A stretch of 64,000 bases of DNA from positions 310,001 to 374,000 of the forward strand of contig NZ_CP096020.1 in assembly GCF_023115355.1 (NCBI RefSeq), written 5' to 3'. The position numbers and the translations under genes are program-made. The notes under the pieces were generated by a model. It was not told the DNA's origin and did no database searches. It saw only the letters and a program-made list of their open reading frames with translations. Shown one piece after another: positions 33,521-42,478 of the stretch (the first letter of the stretch is position 1; each line of letters opens with the position of its first letter). This DNA comes from Halocatena salina (lineage in GTDB: Archaea; Halobacteriota; Halobacteria; Halobacteriales; Haloarculaceae).

Positions 33521-34945
33521 ATGGTTGATCCAGTCCTCGCAAGCCGATTGCAGTTCGCTATCACGGTTATCGTCCACATCATCTTCCCCGTGATGAGTAT
33601 GGGTCTGGCGCCGTTTCTCATCTACTTTACGTGGAAGGAAATACGCTCTGGCGATGCTATCTACGAGCAGCTCCGGCGATTCTGGACGAATATTTTTGCC
33701 GTGAGCTTCGCTGTTGGCACCGTGACCGGACTTGTGCTTGAATTCGAATTCGGCACAAACTTCGCCGCCTTCTCGACGGTCGCCGGCGAACTGTTCGGTG
33801 GACCCCTCGCGCTCGAAGGCATGATGGCGTTCATGCTTGAAGCGACCTTTCTCGGGGTCTTCGTCTTTGGCCGCGATCGTGTCTCGGATCGGCTGTACTT
33901 CCTGTCGAGCGTTGCAGTCGGTCTCGGGACATGGCTGTCTGCCGTCTGGATTCTGATCGCCAACTCGTGGATGCAGACCCCCCGCGGGTTCGAGATGGTC
34001 ACCGAGAACGGCCAACGCGTCGTGCATCTCACCGATGCGCTCGCAGCGTATTTCAACCCACGATTCCCGTGGATGTTCGTCCACATGCAGAACGCCGCGG
34101 TCGAATCGGTCGCGCTTTTTATGGCCGGTGTCGCCGCCTACTACGTCTTCCGCCATCACGTGTGGGGCTATCCTATCCAGCAGATCGACTTCTGGGAGAC
34201 GACGCTCAAAATCGCACTCATAGCCCTCCTCATCACGGCTCCGCTACAAGCGATTCATGGCGACGCCTACGCACGGCACGTTTCCGAGACGCAACCACAG
34301 AAATTCGCTGCGATGGAAGCTGTTTGGGAGACCGAATCGTACGTCCCTGAATATATCGTCGCAATCCCGACGACCATCGATCAGTTGCTGAATCCATGGG
34401 CGAAAGATCTCTTCGGAATCGGTATCCCGGGCGGGGCATCGTGGCTTGCCAGCGGCGGGAATGCACAGGCAACGATCCGTGGACTGGACGCCTTTTCGAC
34501 GCAAGCACCTCCCGTCGCGATCGTTTTCTGGGCCTTTCGGATCATGGTCGCACTCGGCTTTTGGTTCATCGTACTGGCGATTTGGGGAACGTATCGATGG
34601 TGGCGCGGGGAACTGTTCGAAGACGACCTGCTCCACAAGGCACTGATGGGCTCGTCGCTCCTGGGGTTCGTCACCGTCGAACTCGGATGGATCGTCACTG
34701 AAGTCGGACGGCAACCGTGGGTAATTCAGGGCATCATGAAAACCACAGACAGCGTCTCACCCGGTCTGACGGGTGCTGAAGCGACGTTCACACTCATCGG
34801 CTTCATCACCGGCTACACACTATTGTTGGGGCTGTACATCTACGTTGTCGCTCGTATCATCAAAAGCGGACCGCCGCCACGTGACGAACTCGATTCGATC
34901 GATCGATCGCTTCAGACGGATACGGAGGTGACCACCAATGACTAA
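33521..34945 (+). CDS. cydA: Cytochrome bd oxidase subunit I
   Basis: A 474-residue membrane protein with nine or so helices. His19 (VIVHIIFPV) matches a heme-ligand helix. GTVTGLVLEFEFG (about 66-78) and LALEGMMAFMLEATFLG carry the acidic residues of the proton path. FVHMQNAAVES holds the second axial His, and FRIMVALGF is the RIM motif with the Met ligand of heme b558. The loop between helices 6 and 7 is short, as in the CIO-type group. It forms the quinol oxidase with CydB, lowering O2 tension and making no H2O2. It precedes cydB, overlapping by 8 bp. Confidence 0.93.
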   Translation: MVDPVLASRLQFAITVIVHIIFPVMSMGLAPFLIYFTWKEIRSGDAIYEQLRRFWTNIFAVSFAVGTVTGLVLEFEFGTNFAAFSTVAGELFGGPLALEGMMAFMLEATFLGVFVFGRDRVSDRLYFLSSVAVGLGTWLSAVWILIANSWMQTPRGFEMVTENGQRVVHLTDALAAYFNPRFPWMFVHMQNAAVESVALFMAGVAAYYVFRHHVWGYPIQQIDFWETTLKIALIALLITAPLQAIHGDAYARHVSETQPQKFAAMEAVWETESYVPEYIVAIPTTIDQLLNPWAKDLFGIGIPGGASWLASGGNAQATIRGLDAFSTQAPPVAIVFWAFRIMVALGFWFIVLAIWGTYRWWRGELFEDDLLHKALMGSSLLGFVTVELGWIVTEVGRQPWVIQGIMKTTDSVSPGLTGAEATFTLIGFITGYTLLLGLYIYVVARIIKSGPPPRDELDSIDRSLQTDTEVTTND

Positions 34946-35939
34946 TGTTGAACAACTAGCGACCGAACCGTTGTTCGGATTGCCTCTCGCTGACCTCTGG
35001 TTTGTCCTTCTGTTTTTCATCCTCGGAATGTTCCTCTTTCTTGATGGCTTCGATTTCGGTATCGGTATACTGTTTGCAATTCACGACGACGATGAGGAAA
35101 AAGCACAGCTACTCGCGGCTATCACCCCGTTTTGGGACGCTAACGAGGTGTGGCTCGTCGTCTTTGGCGGTAGTCTGTTCGCTGCCTTTCCAGTCGTGTA
35201 CGCGAATTTATTCAGTCGGTACTATCTATTGATGTTCGCGATTCTTGCTGCATTGGGCCTTCGAGGTCTGTCACCGGAGATGTACGAACAACGTGAGGAC
35301 GAGCGATGGCGACTGTGGTGGGGGCGAGCGTTCGTCCTCGGTAGTCTTACAGCGCCGTTCTTGCTCGGAATGTTCATGGCGAACTGGCTGGTTGGAGCGA
35401 CAACGATCATCACGCTTCCGGGCATCGTCGTCGGACTTGCCGTCGTCGCTCTCACCGTCGTCGACGGTGTCGCATTCCTGCGACTGAAGCTATGTGGGGA
35501 TCTACGGGATCGAATTCGGATGGACGGTTACCACGCGCTTACAGCGTATCTCATTTTATTTGTATTAACAATTGGATATATCCAACTCACGGTCTCCGCG
35601 CTACGACCGGATCTACGTTCGCCCGTTATAGCCGGTCTTGTCGTTTTGACGTTCGTTCTCGCCGTGTTCTACGCCGGAGCAACGAGCCGCGATCAGTACG
35701 GTCTCGCTCTCGGGGCAACAGCGGGTCTCGTCTTCTCCCTCATGGGTATCGTTGCCAGTCTGATGTTTCCGATTGTCGATCCCGGTTTCGAACTCACAGT
35801 GGAGTCGGCCGCCGTCTCGATACTCCCACTCAACATCATGTCAATCGGTGCTGTCCTCTTGCTTCCCCTAATTTTCGTTTACTTTGGCGTCCTCTACTCG
35901 GCGTTCAGCGGTCCAGTAACAGCGGACGAATCCTACTAA
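34938..35939 (+). CDS. cydB: Cytochrome bd oxidase subunit II
   Basis: A 333-residue subunit with nine hydrophobic helices. The family signature begins LADLWFVLLFFILGMFLFLD (about 16-35), then GFDFGIGILF, and WDANEVWLVVFGGSLFAAFP (about 69-88). A strong GGAGGTGA at 34924-34931 precedes the ATG at 34938, which overlaps the end of cydA by 8 bp. CydB stabilises CydA and helps assemble the oxidase. The oxidase usually serves at low oxygen or under stress. No cydC, cydD or cydX is adjacent. Confidence 0.9.
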   Translation: MTNVEQLATEPLFGLPLADLWFVLLFFILGMFLFLDGFDFGIGILFAIHDDDEEKAQLLAAITPFWDANEVWLVVFGGSLFAAFPVVYANLFSRYYLLMFAILAALGLRGLSPEMYEQREDERWRLWWGRAFVLGSLTAPFLLGMFMANWLVGATTIITLPGIVVGLAVVALTVVDGVAFLRLKLCGDLRDRIRMDGYHALTAYLILFVLTIGYIQLTVSALRPDLRSPVIAGLVVLTFVLAVFYAGATSRDQYGLALGATAGLVFSLMGIVASLMFPIVDPGFELTVESAAVSILPLNIMSIGAVLLLPLIFVYFGVLYSAFSGPVTADESY

Positions 35940-36102
35940 TGGGACCGATTCCGTCACATAAATGTCGAACGACAGACCTCCTTTCGATGCAGTTCTCTGT
36001 CCGTGTAATCCTGCCATCCCTGCCGTCCGAGTGAGAACGATGTATCTCAGCAGCGACCGATCGAAACACAGTAGTTATTATTCAAAAAATAATAAATTAG
36101 TA

Positions 36103-36318
36103 TTATTCCATCTCTTCTTGCATATTCTCAACCATATCCGTCTGTTCGAGATAGCTCGCGAATGCGAGGATCGTGGGGGGCCAGAGGCCAATAAAGATTC
36201 CTCGTCGTTGCTTTCCTTGTAAGAAAAACACGTACCACGAGTATAGGACGGACATCGCTGCTGCGACCACCGCCGCACTCGATGCCCTATCTGTGGGCTG
36301 TGTACCTTGCTGAGACAT
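36103..36318 (-). CDS. Small haloarchaeal membrane protein
   Basis: A 71-residue protein from the ATG at 36318; a TTG three bases earlier is also in frame. It has one or two membrane helices (AAVVAAAMSVLYSWYVFF and FIGLWPPTILAFASYLE), a central basic turn (GKQRRG) and an acidic tail. The layout W-Y-x-F-F ... GLWPPT-LAFASYL looks like a conserved haloarchaeal small protein. Convergent with cydB. Function unknown. Confidence 0.6.
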   Translation of the reverse strand: MSQQGTQPTDRASSAAVVAAAMSVLYSWYVFFLQGKQRRGIFIGLWPPTILAFASYLEQTDMVENMQEEME

Positions 36319-36503
36319 CAATTATTAATTTACGCCCATTGTATTAAGCGTTATTACCCAGATTTAGTAATTTATACAATGATATTATATGTTGTTCATG
36401 TTTAGGCTGTATTTTACTGTTGGTGTGAAATCGTAGTAGTCATGGGCTAATAAATCCGGTTAAATCGATGGTGATCTATGAGCGAGTTTCTTAGTCGAGA
36501 TGG

Positions 36504-36845
36504 ATGACTCGAATGTGGTGCGTGCCACCGGAGATTCTCTGTGATGACCATCTGCGCGGCGAGCACGCGGAACACCACCAGCTCGTTGGGACGATCCTGA
36601 ACCACCCCTACGGAGAAGCTATTGCTGCTGGCCACGCTGAAAAGGGTAATATCGACACTAGCCGACTAGAGGAGCGTCACGACGAACTCGCCGAAGAGAT
36701 GGAGCGGCGCGGATTCAACCACGAATCACCGCTCGAATACGACGGACCTGCATTCGGAATCGGAGCAATCGATGTCGATCACAACCGTTCGGATCTGTTA
36801 AATCGGTGTGATGAGTGCGAGGATAGAGCTGCAAAGAGATATTAA
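36504..36845 (+). CDS. Pyrimidine dimer DNA glycosylase family protein
   Basis: A 113-residue protein of the Pyr_excise type. TRMWCVPPEILCDDHLRGEH starts the family, whose founder is T4 endonuclease V, and RHDELAEEMERRGFNHESPL is the second conserved block (residues about 59-78). Founder-type enzymes excise cyclobutane pyrimidine dimers using the N-terminal amine. Here the start is MTRMW, so the true N-terminal residue after Met removal would be Thr, as in T4 endonuclease V. UV repair suits a pigmented salt-lake archaeon. It is monocistronic. Confidence 0.7.
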   Translation: MTRMWCVPPEILCDDHLRGEHAEHHQLVGTILNHPYGEAIAAGHAEKGNIDTSRLEERHDELAEEMERRGFNHESPLEYDGPAFGIGAIDVDHNRSDLLNRCDECEDRAAKRY

Positions 36846-36905
36846 GAACCATTCCTACAACACTATATCTTAATAAAAAATATTATACAATATATGTGCG
36901 TGATA

Positions 36906-37586
36906 CTACGGAGACGGGGAGGTTCTCCGTCGCCATTCACGTATCGAGTAATACAGTAAGGTTCGTGTCAAGCCCAACGATTCGATCCGTCGAGCCGACG
37001 TTTCGACGAGTATCGCTGGACAGGTGGCCGTTCGATACTCTTCTCCGAAACGGCGACTGAAATCGACGTCCTCGTTCGGAACGTCCAAAAAGCCTCCCAC
37101 TTCGAAATACGCTGTGTCTGTGACGAAGCAGTTGAATCCAGGAAGAATGGGATCTGAGAGACGAGGAAACAGGTAGTTGACTGTCCACTCCGCTATCTTT
37201 GCGCGTCGACACCCGACCACACGACAGTGTGAGGTTGCTCCACCAATACCGGCTGTAGTGGTGAATTCGAGCATCGTATCGAGATAGGCCGGGGACACCG
37301 TGGTGTCGGCGTCGATGAACGCGAGCCACTCGCCTGTCGCGTGTCTGGCACCGATGTGTCTACTCGGTCCTACATCGGCCCCGTCGCAGTGATAGACAGT
37401 CGCACCATGTTTTCGAGCGACAGCGCGCGTTGCATCGGTGCTTCCGCCATCGACGACGAGAACTTCATATGAGTAGGTAGTCGTGAGTGCGTCGATACTT
37501 CGGAGAGTTGCTGGCAAGGTCGTCCTCTCGTTGTAGGTCGGGATCACAAAGCTCACGACCGGGGGGGTGACTTCGTCCAGCACCAT
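36906..37586 (-). CDS. Glycosyltransferase family 2
   Basis: A 226-residue GT2 enzyme. VVSFVIPTYNERTTLPATLR starts the GT-A fold (about 9-28), VLVVDGGSTDATRAVARKHG binds the nucleotide sugar, and FIDADTTVSP carries the DxD-like metal motif (about 91-100). GFNCFVTDTAYFEVGGF and NEDVDFSRRFGEEYRT are the acceptor-side elements, with ED as the likely base. It transfers a sugar from a nucleotide donor, for glycolipid, polymer or protein glycan. It is monocistronic, near the carotenoid genes, but no carotenoid glycosylation is implied. Substrate unknown. Confidence 0.8.
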   Translation of the reverse strand: MVLDEVTPPVVSFVIPTYNERTTLPATLRSIDALTTTYSYEVLVVDGGSTDATRAVARKHGATVYHCDGADVGPSRHIGARHATGEWLAFIDADTTVSPAYLDTMLEFTTTAGIGGATSHCRVVGCRRAKIAEWTVNYLFPRLSDPILPGFNCFVTDTAYFEVGGFLDVPNEDVDFSRRFGEEYRTATCPAILVETSARRIESLGLTRTLLYYSIREWRRRTSPSP

Positions 37587-37815
37587 CGATGTATCTAAGA
37601 CGCTGTTGATACTTAACTACCTATTCATGAAAAGAAGGAACAGCCAGTCCGTAGCGATCGGACACCCCCCATCACGAGTGATACCCCCTCGTTCAGGGCA
37701 TCGCACTCTTATCATCACAGTCTATCGAAGTGACGACAACTGACTCCTGTACGTTACAACGGTACTGGTGTAACACTATAGAATAATAATTAGTAGATCC
37801 ACTTCCTGTAGATCG

Positions 37816-38766
37816 TCACGTCCGGAGACGAATCCGATCAGCGATCGGTTCGAGCGTCGCAAGACCGTGTACCTCTCCATCGATCCGCGGAAGCTGCTGG
37901 ATTTCCAACTCGGAAAACCGTTCTTGTACTGCTCTGATCGTTTTCTGTTGGGTTTGACGGCGCGTATGACACTGATCGCAGTTCTCGTTGATGTTCTCAA
38001 GAACTTTGTTTACCACGAGGGTTTTGACCGGAATATCGAACGTACGGAGTTGGTCCACGAGGCGTTCCGTTTCACGGACAGCCATCGTTTCGGGAACGAG
38101 TACCACTCGGAATTCGGTCCGTTCATCGTCGTGAAGGATATCATCAACTCGTTTCATTCGGTCTTGTAATGAGGTGATATCCGGGGGTTCCTCATCACCA
38201 GCACGGTTTCCTAGTGCGTAATAGGCTGGTCCAAGCATCAATTGACGGGCTGAATCAGCTTTACGCCGTACTTGCTCTCGGACTGAAAGTACGGTGTCGA
38301 GTGTCGAGTCCATCACAGCAGGAAGGTCAAGCAAACGAAGTGTATGTCCGGTCGGAGCGGTGTCGAGGACGATGGTTTCCCACTCATCGGTATCGACGTA
38401 GTTGATGAGAAGGTCGAGAGCAGCGACTTCGTCACTGCCGGGCGCGATGCCCGCAGAAAACAACGCTTCGATCTCGTTCTCATCAAGTCGAATACCGACG
38501 TCCCTGAATTCGTCGACTAGCGCCGAGACCATACTCTGATACACATCCCGTCGCTGTTCTGGGTCGATTTCGACCGCTTGGAGATGCTCGCGGATCGAAG
38601 TGGGTTCGACAGACACATCCATCTCGAACGAATCCGACAGCGAGTGAGCGGGGTCTGTCGAAATAACGAGGGTTTCGGTACCACGTTCAGCGAGCGTAAG
38701 CCCGGTTGCAGCTGCACAGGTCGTCTTGCCGACGCCACCCTTACCGCCATAGAAAACGTAGTTCAT
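37816..38766 (-). CDS. ArsA/GET3-family ATPase
   Basis: A 316-residue ATPase. The deviant Walker A GGKGGVGKTT (8-17) and ISTDPAHSLSDSF (about 35-47) follow the ArsA/GET3 pattern, and VLDTAPTGHTLRLLDLP (about 136-152) is Switch II. A CDQCHTRR segment at about 262 contains a CxxC that could be a zinc or metal site. Archaeal members may serve tail-anchored protein targeting or metalloid export; with the ars genes 36 kb away, either is open. The C-terminal half is helical with no second ATPase domain. Confidence 0.8.
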   Translation of the reverse strand: MNYVFYGGKGGVGKTTCAAATGLTLAERGTETLVISTDPAHSLSDSFEMDVSVEPTSIREHLQAVEIDPEQRRDVYQSMVSALVDEFRDVGIRLDENEIEALFSAGIAPGSDEVAALDLLINYVDTDEWETIVLDTAPTGHTLRLLDLPAVMDSTLDTVLSVREQVRRKADSARQLMLGPAYYALGNRAGDEEPPDITSLQDRMKRVDDILHDDERTEFRVVLVPETMAVRETERLVDQLRTFDIPVKTLVVNKVLENINENCDQCHTRRQTQQKTIRAVQERFSELEIQQLPRIDGEVHGLATLEPIADRIRLRT

Positions 38767-38861
38767 TACAGCCAGTCATTCGGTTTGTAGCGGCATAAGC
38801 GCGTGGCGCAATCACTAATATCAAACATATACTTTTAGCCGTTCCCCGACTCATCTTCAGT

Positions 38862-40379
38862 ATGGCACTCAAAGCGATGAGAACAACGGACGCCTGTCTC
38901 ATCGACACATCCGTTGTCGTTGTTGGAGGTGGATTCGGTGGGCTCTCTGCCGCCTGTTATCTCGCACGGGCCGGTGCGGACGTCGAACTCATCGAGAAGA
39001 ACGCTCAGTTGGGAGGACGTGCATCCAGATTGGAGATGAACGGATTTCGTTTCGATATGGGTCCCTCGTGGTATCTTATGCCGGACGTTTTCGAGCGGTT
39101 TTTCGGGCATTTCGATCGAGAAGTCGGAGAGTACTACGCACTCGACCGACTCGATCCCCACTACAGGATCTTCTTCAAAGACGACGACCGGGTCGATATC
39201 ACACCGAATCGGGAGCAGGTGATCGAAACGTTCGAATCCTACGAACCGGGGGCAGGGGATGCCCTCCGAGAGTACCTCGCAACGAGCGAGGAACAGTATT
39301 CGATCGCGATGGAGAACTTCGTCTACGAGGATCGTCCACGTCTACGTGACTGGATCGACCGTGACGTGATGAATGCCGCCTCGATCGGGTTTCAGTTGCT
39401 CGGCACGATGGACGAATACGTTGCTGACTACTTCGATCATCCGAAGCTCCAACAGATCATGCAATACACACTCGTTTTCCTCGGTGGAGCACCGAAGAAC
39501 ACGCCTGCGCTCTACAACATGATGTCCCACGTTGATTTCAATATGGGCGTCTGGTATCCGGAGGGCGGTATCGGTCGAGTGGTCGATTCTATCACCGATC
39601 TCGCCACGGAACTCGGGGTCACGGCGACGTTAGAGACGGAAATCAGCGAAATAACCCGCAAGCAGGAGCGTTTTCGCCTCGAAGCCATCGGGGGAGATGT
39701 CTTCACCTCCGATATCGTCGTTAGCGGTGCTGACTACGCTCACACTGAACAGGAACTGCTTCCTTCCCGCGCACGTCAGTACGACGCGGAGTACTGGAAC
39801 GAGCGAACGTACGCACCTTCGGCGTTTCTCATGTACCTCGGCATCGAGGGGCATGTCGATCCGCTTTCTCACCACACCCTCGTCTTGCCAACCGATTGGA
39901 ACCAACACTTCGAACAGATATTCGACAGTCCAACGTGGCCCGACGATCCAGCATACTATCTCTGTGCACCTTCGAAGACCGATGATGGGGTTGCTCCGGA
40001 CGGGCACAGCGCTCTGTTCGTACTCGTTCCTATCGCGGCAGGTCTGAAGGATACGACCGATATTCGGGAGCAGTACCGCGATTTCGTGCTCGATGATATC
40101 GCCGAAAACACCGGTGCCGATCTGCACGACCGCATCGTCTGCGAAGAGCTGTTCTGTATCGAGGATTTCATCTCGACGTATAACAGTTGGAACGGAACGG
40201 CACTCGGATTAGCACACACCCTCCGCCAAACAGCCCTCTTCCGGCCACCACATCGGTCAGCTGCGGTCGATGGGCTGTACTTCGCAGGGGGGTACACCAC
40301 CCCGGGAATCGGAATGCCGATGTGTCTCATTAGTGGCGAACACGCCGCAGACGCAGTCATCGAGGATCGGATGGACTAA
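38862..40379 (+). CDS. crtD: Carotenoid 3,4-desaturase (CrtD-type, bacterioruberin pathway)
   Basis: A 505-residue FAD enzyme of the CrtI/CrtD family. It has the dinucleotide fold VVVVGGGFGGLSAACYLARA (about 18-37), GGRASRLEMNGFRFDMGPSW (about 49-68) and the C-terminal FAGGYTTPGIGMPMCLISG (about 475-493), where GG-T-PG-G-P is the family signature. It lies immediately before lyeJ and cruF, the order of the bacterioruberin operon, where CrtD introduces the 3,4 double bonds. A TATA-like ATACTTTTA at 38829-38837 lies about 27 bp before the ATG at 38862, so the transcript may be leaderless. A general phytoene desaturase is possible from sequence alone. Confidence 0.85.
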   Translation: MALKAMRTTDACLIDTSVVVVGGGFGGLSAACYLARAGADVELIEKNAQLGGRASRLEMNGFRFDMGPSWYLMPDVFERFFGHFDREVGEYYALDRLDPHYRIFFKDDDRVDITPNREQVIETFESYEPGAGDALREYLATSEEQYSIAMENFVYEDRPRLRDWIDRDVMNAASIGFQLLGTMDEYVADYFDHPKLQQIMQYTLVFLGGAPKNTPALYNMMSHVDFNMGVWYPEGGIGRVVDSITDLATELGVTATLETEISEITRKQERFRLEAIGGDVFTSDIVVSGADYAHTEQELLPSRARQYDAEYWNERTYAPSAFLMYLGIEGHVDPLSHHTLVLPTDWNQHFEQIFDSPTWPDDPAYYLCAPSKTDDGVAPDGHSALFVLVPIAAGLKDTTDIREQYRDFVLDDIAENTGADLHDRIVCEELFCIEDFISTYNSWNGTALGLAHTLRQTALFRPPHRSAAVDGLYFAGGYTTPGIGMPMCLISGEHAADAVIEDRMD

Positions 40380-41281
40380 TGCGTGGTCCTAGATTCCGTT
40401 CCACGGTCGATATCGGTGGATATCTCCCATCGGAATCGACACGTGTCGGTTACCTCCTTCGGCTGTCTCGGCCTCGATTTTGGCTGTATCTCGCCGGACC
40501 AGTTATCGTCGGCGTCGTGTACGCTGCAGAGACCGTAACCGATCTATTCCAACCGATTGCACTCGCATTGTTCGGGTATTTCTTGGTGCCTGCCAACGTG
40601 TTCCTCTACGGCATCAATGACATCTTCGACGCAGATATCGATGCGCACAACGCGAAAAAAGCAGGTCGTGAAGTTCGTTACGAAGGTAGTTCGTTCGTCG
40701 TTGCTGTCGTACTCGCGTGCGGACTTCTCGGCGGCACATTCATCCCCATTCTTCCCACGGAAGCGAGCGTCTCGTTGATCGGGGTTCTCGTTTTAGCTAG
40801 CGAATACAGCGCACCCCCGTTCCGGTTCAAAACGACGCCGGTGTTCGATTCTCTGGCCAACGGGCTGTATATCGTTCCAGGAATTACCGCATACGCAGCC
40901 ATAGCTGGGAGATATCCACCGTTTGCGGCGGTTGCTAGTGGCTGGCTCTGGACGATGGGAATGCACACCTTCTCAGCGATTCCGGACATCGAACCGGATC
41001 GTCAAGCAGGCATCGAAACGACTGCGACCGTTCTCGGCGAACGACGGACATACACTTACTGTACAGCCTGCTGGCTGGCAGCGTCGCTCATGTTCGCCGT
41101 CGTCCATCCGTTTTTCACCGGCGTACTCTCCGTGTATCCGCTCCTTGTCTTTGGTATCCGTCGTTCATCGGTGAATGTGACTGAAGCATACTGGTGGTTT
41201 CCGGTAATCAATACGCTCACCGGGATGGTGTTCACACTCGGTGGGCTGTGGCTGCTCGTGTTCGGAGGAAATCATGGCTGA
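40379..41281 (+). CDS. lyeJ: Lycopene elongase/hydratase (UbiA family)
   Basis: A 300-residue UbiA prenyltransferase with eight to nine helices. GINDIFDADIDAHNAKK (about 78-94) carries the first aspartate-rich motif NDxxDxxxD. IPDIEPDRQAGIETTA (about 200-215) is the second. It adds C5 isoprene units to lycopene in bacterioruberin synthesis, together with CrtD and CruF on either side. The TAATG junction at 40377-40381 couples it to crtD, and the end overlaps cruF by 8 bp. Confidence 0.88.
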   Translation: MRGPRFRSTVDIGGYLPSESTRVGYLLRLSRPRFWLYLAGPVIVGVVYAAETVTDLFQPIALALFGYFLVPANVFLYGINDIFDADIDAHNAKKAGREVRYEGSSFVVAVVLACGLLGGTFIPILPTEASVSLIGVLVLASEYSAPPFRFKTTPVFDSLANGLYIVPGITAYAAIAGRYPPFAAVASGWLWTMGMHTFSAIPDIEPDRQAGIETTATVLGERRTYTYCTACWLAASLMFAVVHPFFTGVLSVYPLLVFGIRRSSVNVTEAYWWFPVINTLTGMVFTLGGLWLLVFGGNHG

Positions 41282-42116
41282 AGTGTCCCCGACGTTCAAT
41301 CGACAGCGCGTCGAACGTGCGTTCGATGCGATGGTTCGTGAGAACCGCTCTCTCTTCGGTATCGTCGTCCCAACCGTCGGGGTAGCTATGCTTCTCGCAA
41401 GCACCGAATCGATACTACCAGCGCTGCTGTCGTTCGATTCATCACTCATCCTGATCGGCGTCGTGGCGATGCGATTGCCGCTTATCGCTGGTCTCTTACC
41501 GCTCATCGACCGGAAGGCAGCAACAGCCCTCGTCGTACTCGCCGTCTATTCATACGGTATCGAGTATGTGGGGATAACCACTGGTGTACCGTACGGCCAG
41601 TTCTCCTATGGGGTTGACCTCGGACCACTACTGTTCAGTAAAGTCCCACTTGGACTCCCGATATTCTTTATACCAATCGTAGCAAATTGCTGTCTGCTGT
41701 GGCTGCTGTTGCTCGATGAACGCCCTGATCGGACGTTCATCTGGAGTTCGATCATCGCCGTCATCGGAATGGACCTCATCCTCGATCCGGCCGCCGTTGC
41801 ACTCGGCTTTTGGTCGTATAGCGGCGGTCTCTACTACGGGGTCCCGATCTCGAACTACCTCGGTTGGATCGTGTCGGCGACCGTTGCCGTCGTGATATTC
41901 AACTGGGGCTTCGAACAAACGGCCGTCCTCGAACGGTTACACCACTGTGAGTTTATGCTCGACAGCCTCACGGCGTTCGTCATCTTTTGGGGAACGATCA
42001 ACGCTTATCTCGGGCATCTCCTCCCTGTCGCAATCACAGGACTGTTCGGACTCGGGCTGATGAAAGTGGATCGTTTCATCCCCCACTCTATCTATCAGTT
42101 TAAACTCAAACGGTGA
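41274..42116 (+). CDS. cruF: Bisanhydrobacterioruberin hydratase (CruF family)
   Basis: A 280-residue membrane protein with about seven helices and the carotenoid 1,2-hydratase (CruF) pattern. YGIEYVGITTGVPYGQFSYG is a conserved loop, with a helix around MDLILDPAAVALGFWSYSGG (about 170-189) and a C-terminal WGTINAYLG. It hydrates the end groups to give bacterioruberin. The start ATG 41274 overlaps the end of lyeJ; an ATG at 41241 is in frame but inside lyeJ and unlikely. It is the last gene of the three-gene operon; crtB follows after 355 bp under its own leader. Confidence 0.87.
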   Translation: MAEVSPTFNRQRVERAFDAMVRENRSLFGIVVPTVGVAMLLASTESILPALLSFDSSLILIGVVAMRLPLIAGLLPLIDRKAATALVVLAVYSYGIEYVGITTGVPYGQFSYGVDLGPLLFSKVPLGLPIFFIPIVANCCLLWLLLLDERPDRTFIWSSIIAVIGMDLILDPAAVALGFWSYSGGLYYGVPISNYLGWIVSATVAVVIFNWGFEQTAVLERLHHCEFMLDSLTAFVIFWGTINAYLGHLLPVAITGLFGLGLMKVDRFIPHSIYQFKLKR

Positions 42117-42329
42117 TGGGAGTACTTCCACAAGGTAGCAGACGATGGAAAACTGTTCATGGATATGGTCGAAGGAGACACTATCAGATTTCATACGACA
42201 AAAAGACCACAGGGTAACCACCCCTCAGTATTTCAGCTAGACCGGCAGTAATTAAAATAATAGTAGATTCATAATGACATATTATCAATTACTAATGAAT
42301 TTTATCATGCTGTCGTCCATATTTACCGT
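42117..42329. promoter_or_regulatory. Promoter region of the crtB leader
   Basis: Follows cruF. The last 100 bp are AT-rich and end in a TATA-like element (42299-42305) about 27 bp before leader mini-ORF 1. No BRE or regulator site could be assigned. Confidence 0.35.
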
Positions 42330-42374
42330 ATGGCAATTAGACGAACGCAGCGCATGGCAGAGGTGAATCAATGA
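42330..42374 (+). CDS. Leader mini-ORF 1 (14 codons) upstream of crtB
   Basis: ATG at 42330 encodes MAIRRTQRMAEVNQ and stops in TGA at 42372-42374, which overlaps the next ATG (42371) as ATGA. A TATA-like TTTTATC near 42299-42305 lies about 27 bp upstream, the spacing of leaderless haloarchaeal promoters. Its 3' end contains AGGTGA (42361-42366), an SD-like site for the next mini-ORF. Too short to trust as a protein; most likely a leader. Confidence 0.3.
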   Translation: MAIRRTQRMAEVNQ

Positions 42375-42478
42375 TACAGAGACAGTTCCGTAACCAGACA
42401 CCGATCACAGTGATATCCGGACTGTGGATGAGTGTTCATGAGCATAGACACGCGGTGTTACAGGGAGAACCATGGTAG
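42371..42478 (+). CDS. Leader mini-ORF 2 (35 codons) overlapping crtB start
   Basis: Starts at ATG 42371, five bases after AGGTGA (42361-42366), an ideal haloarchaeal Shine-Dalgarno spacing. It reads MIQRQFRNQTPITVISGLWM and on to GEPW, and stops in TAG at 42476-42478. The crtB ATG (42472) lies within its last codons, so crtB translation would be coupled to, or attenuated by, reading this ORF. No known family. It may be a short real protein or a regulatory leader. Confidence 0.4.
   Translation: MIQRQFRNQTPITVISGLWMSVHEHRHAVLQGEPW

Noticed and set aside
35962-36222. An 86-codon plus-strand frame after cydB
   Set aside because: It is antisense to the small membrane protein at 36103-36318, which has a better hydrophobic pattern.
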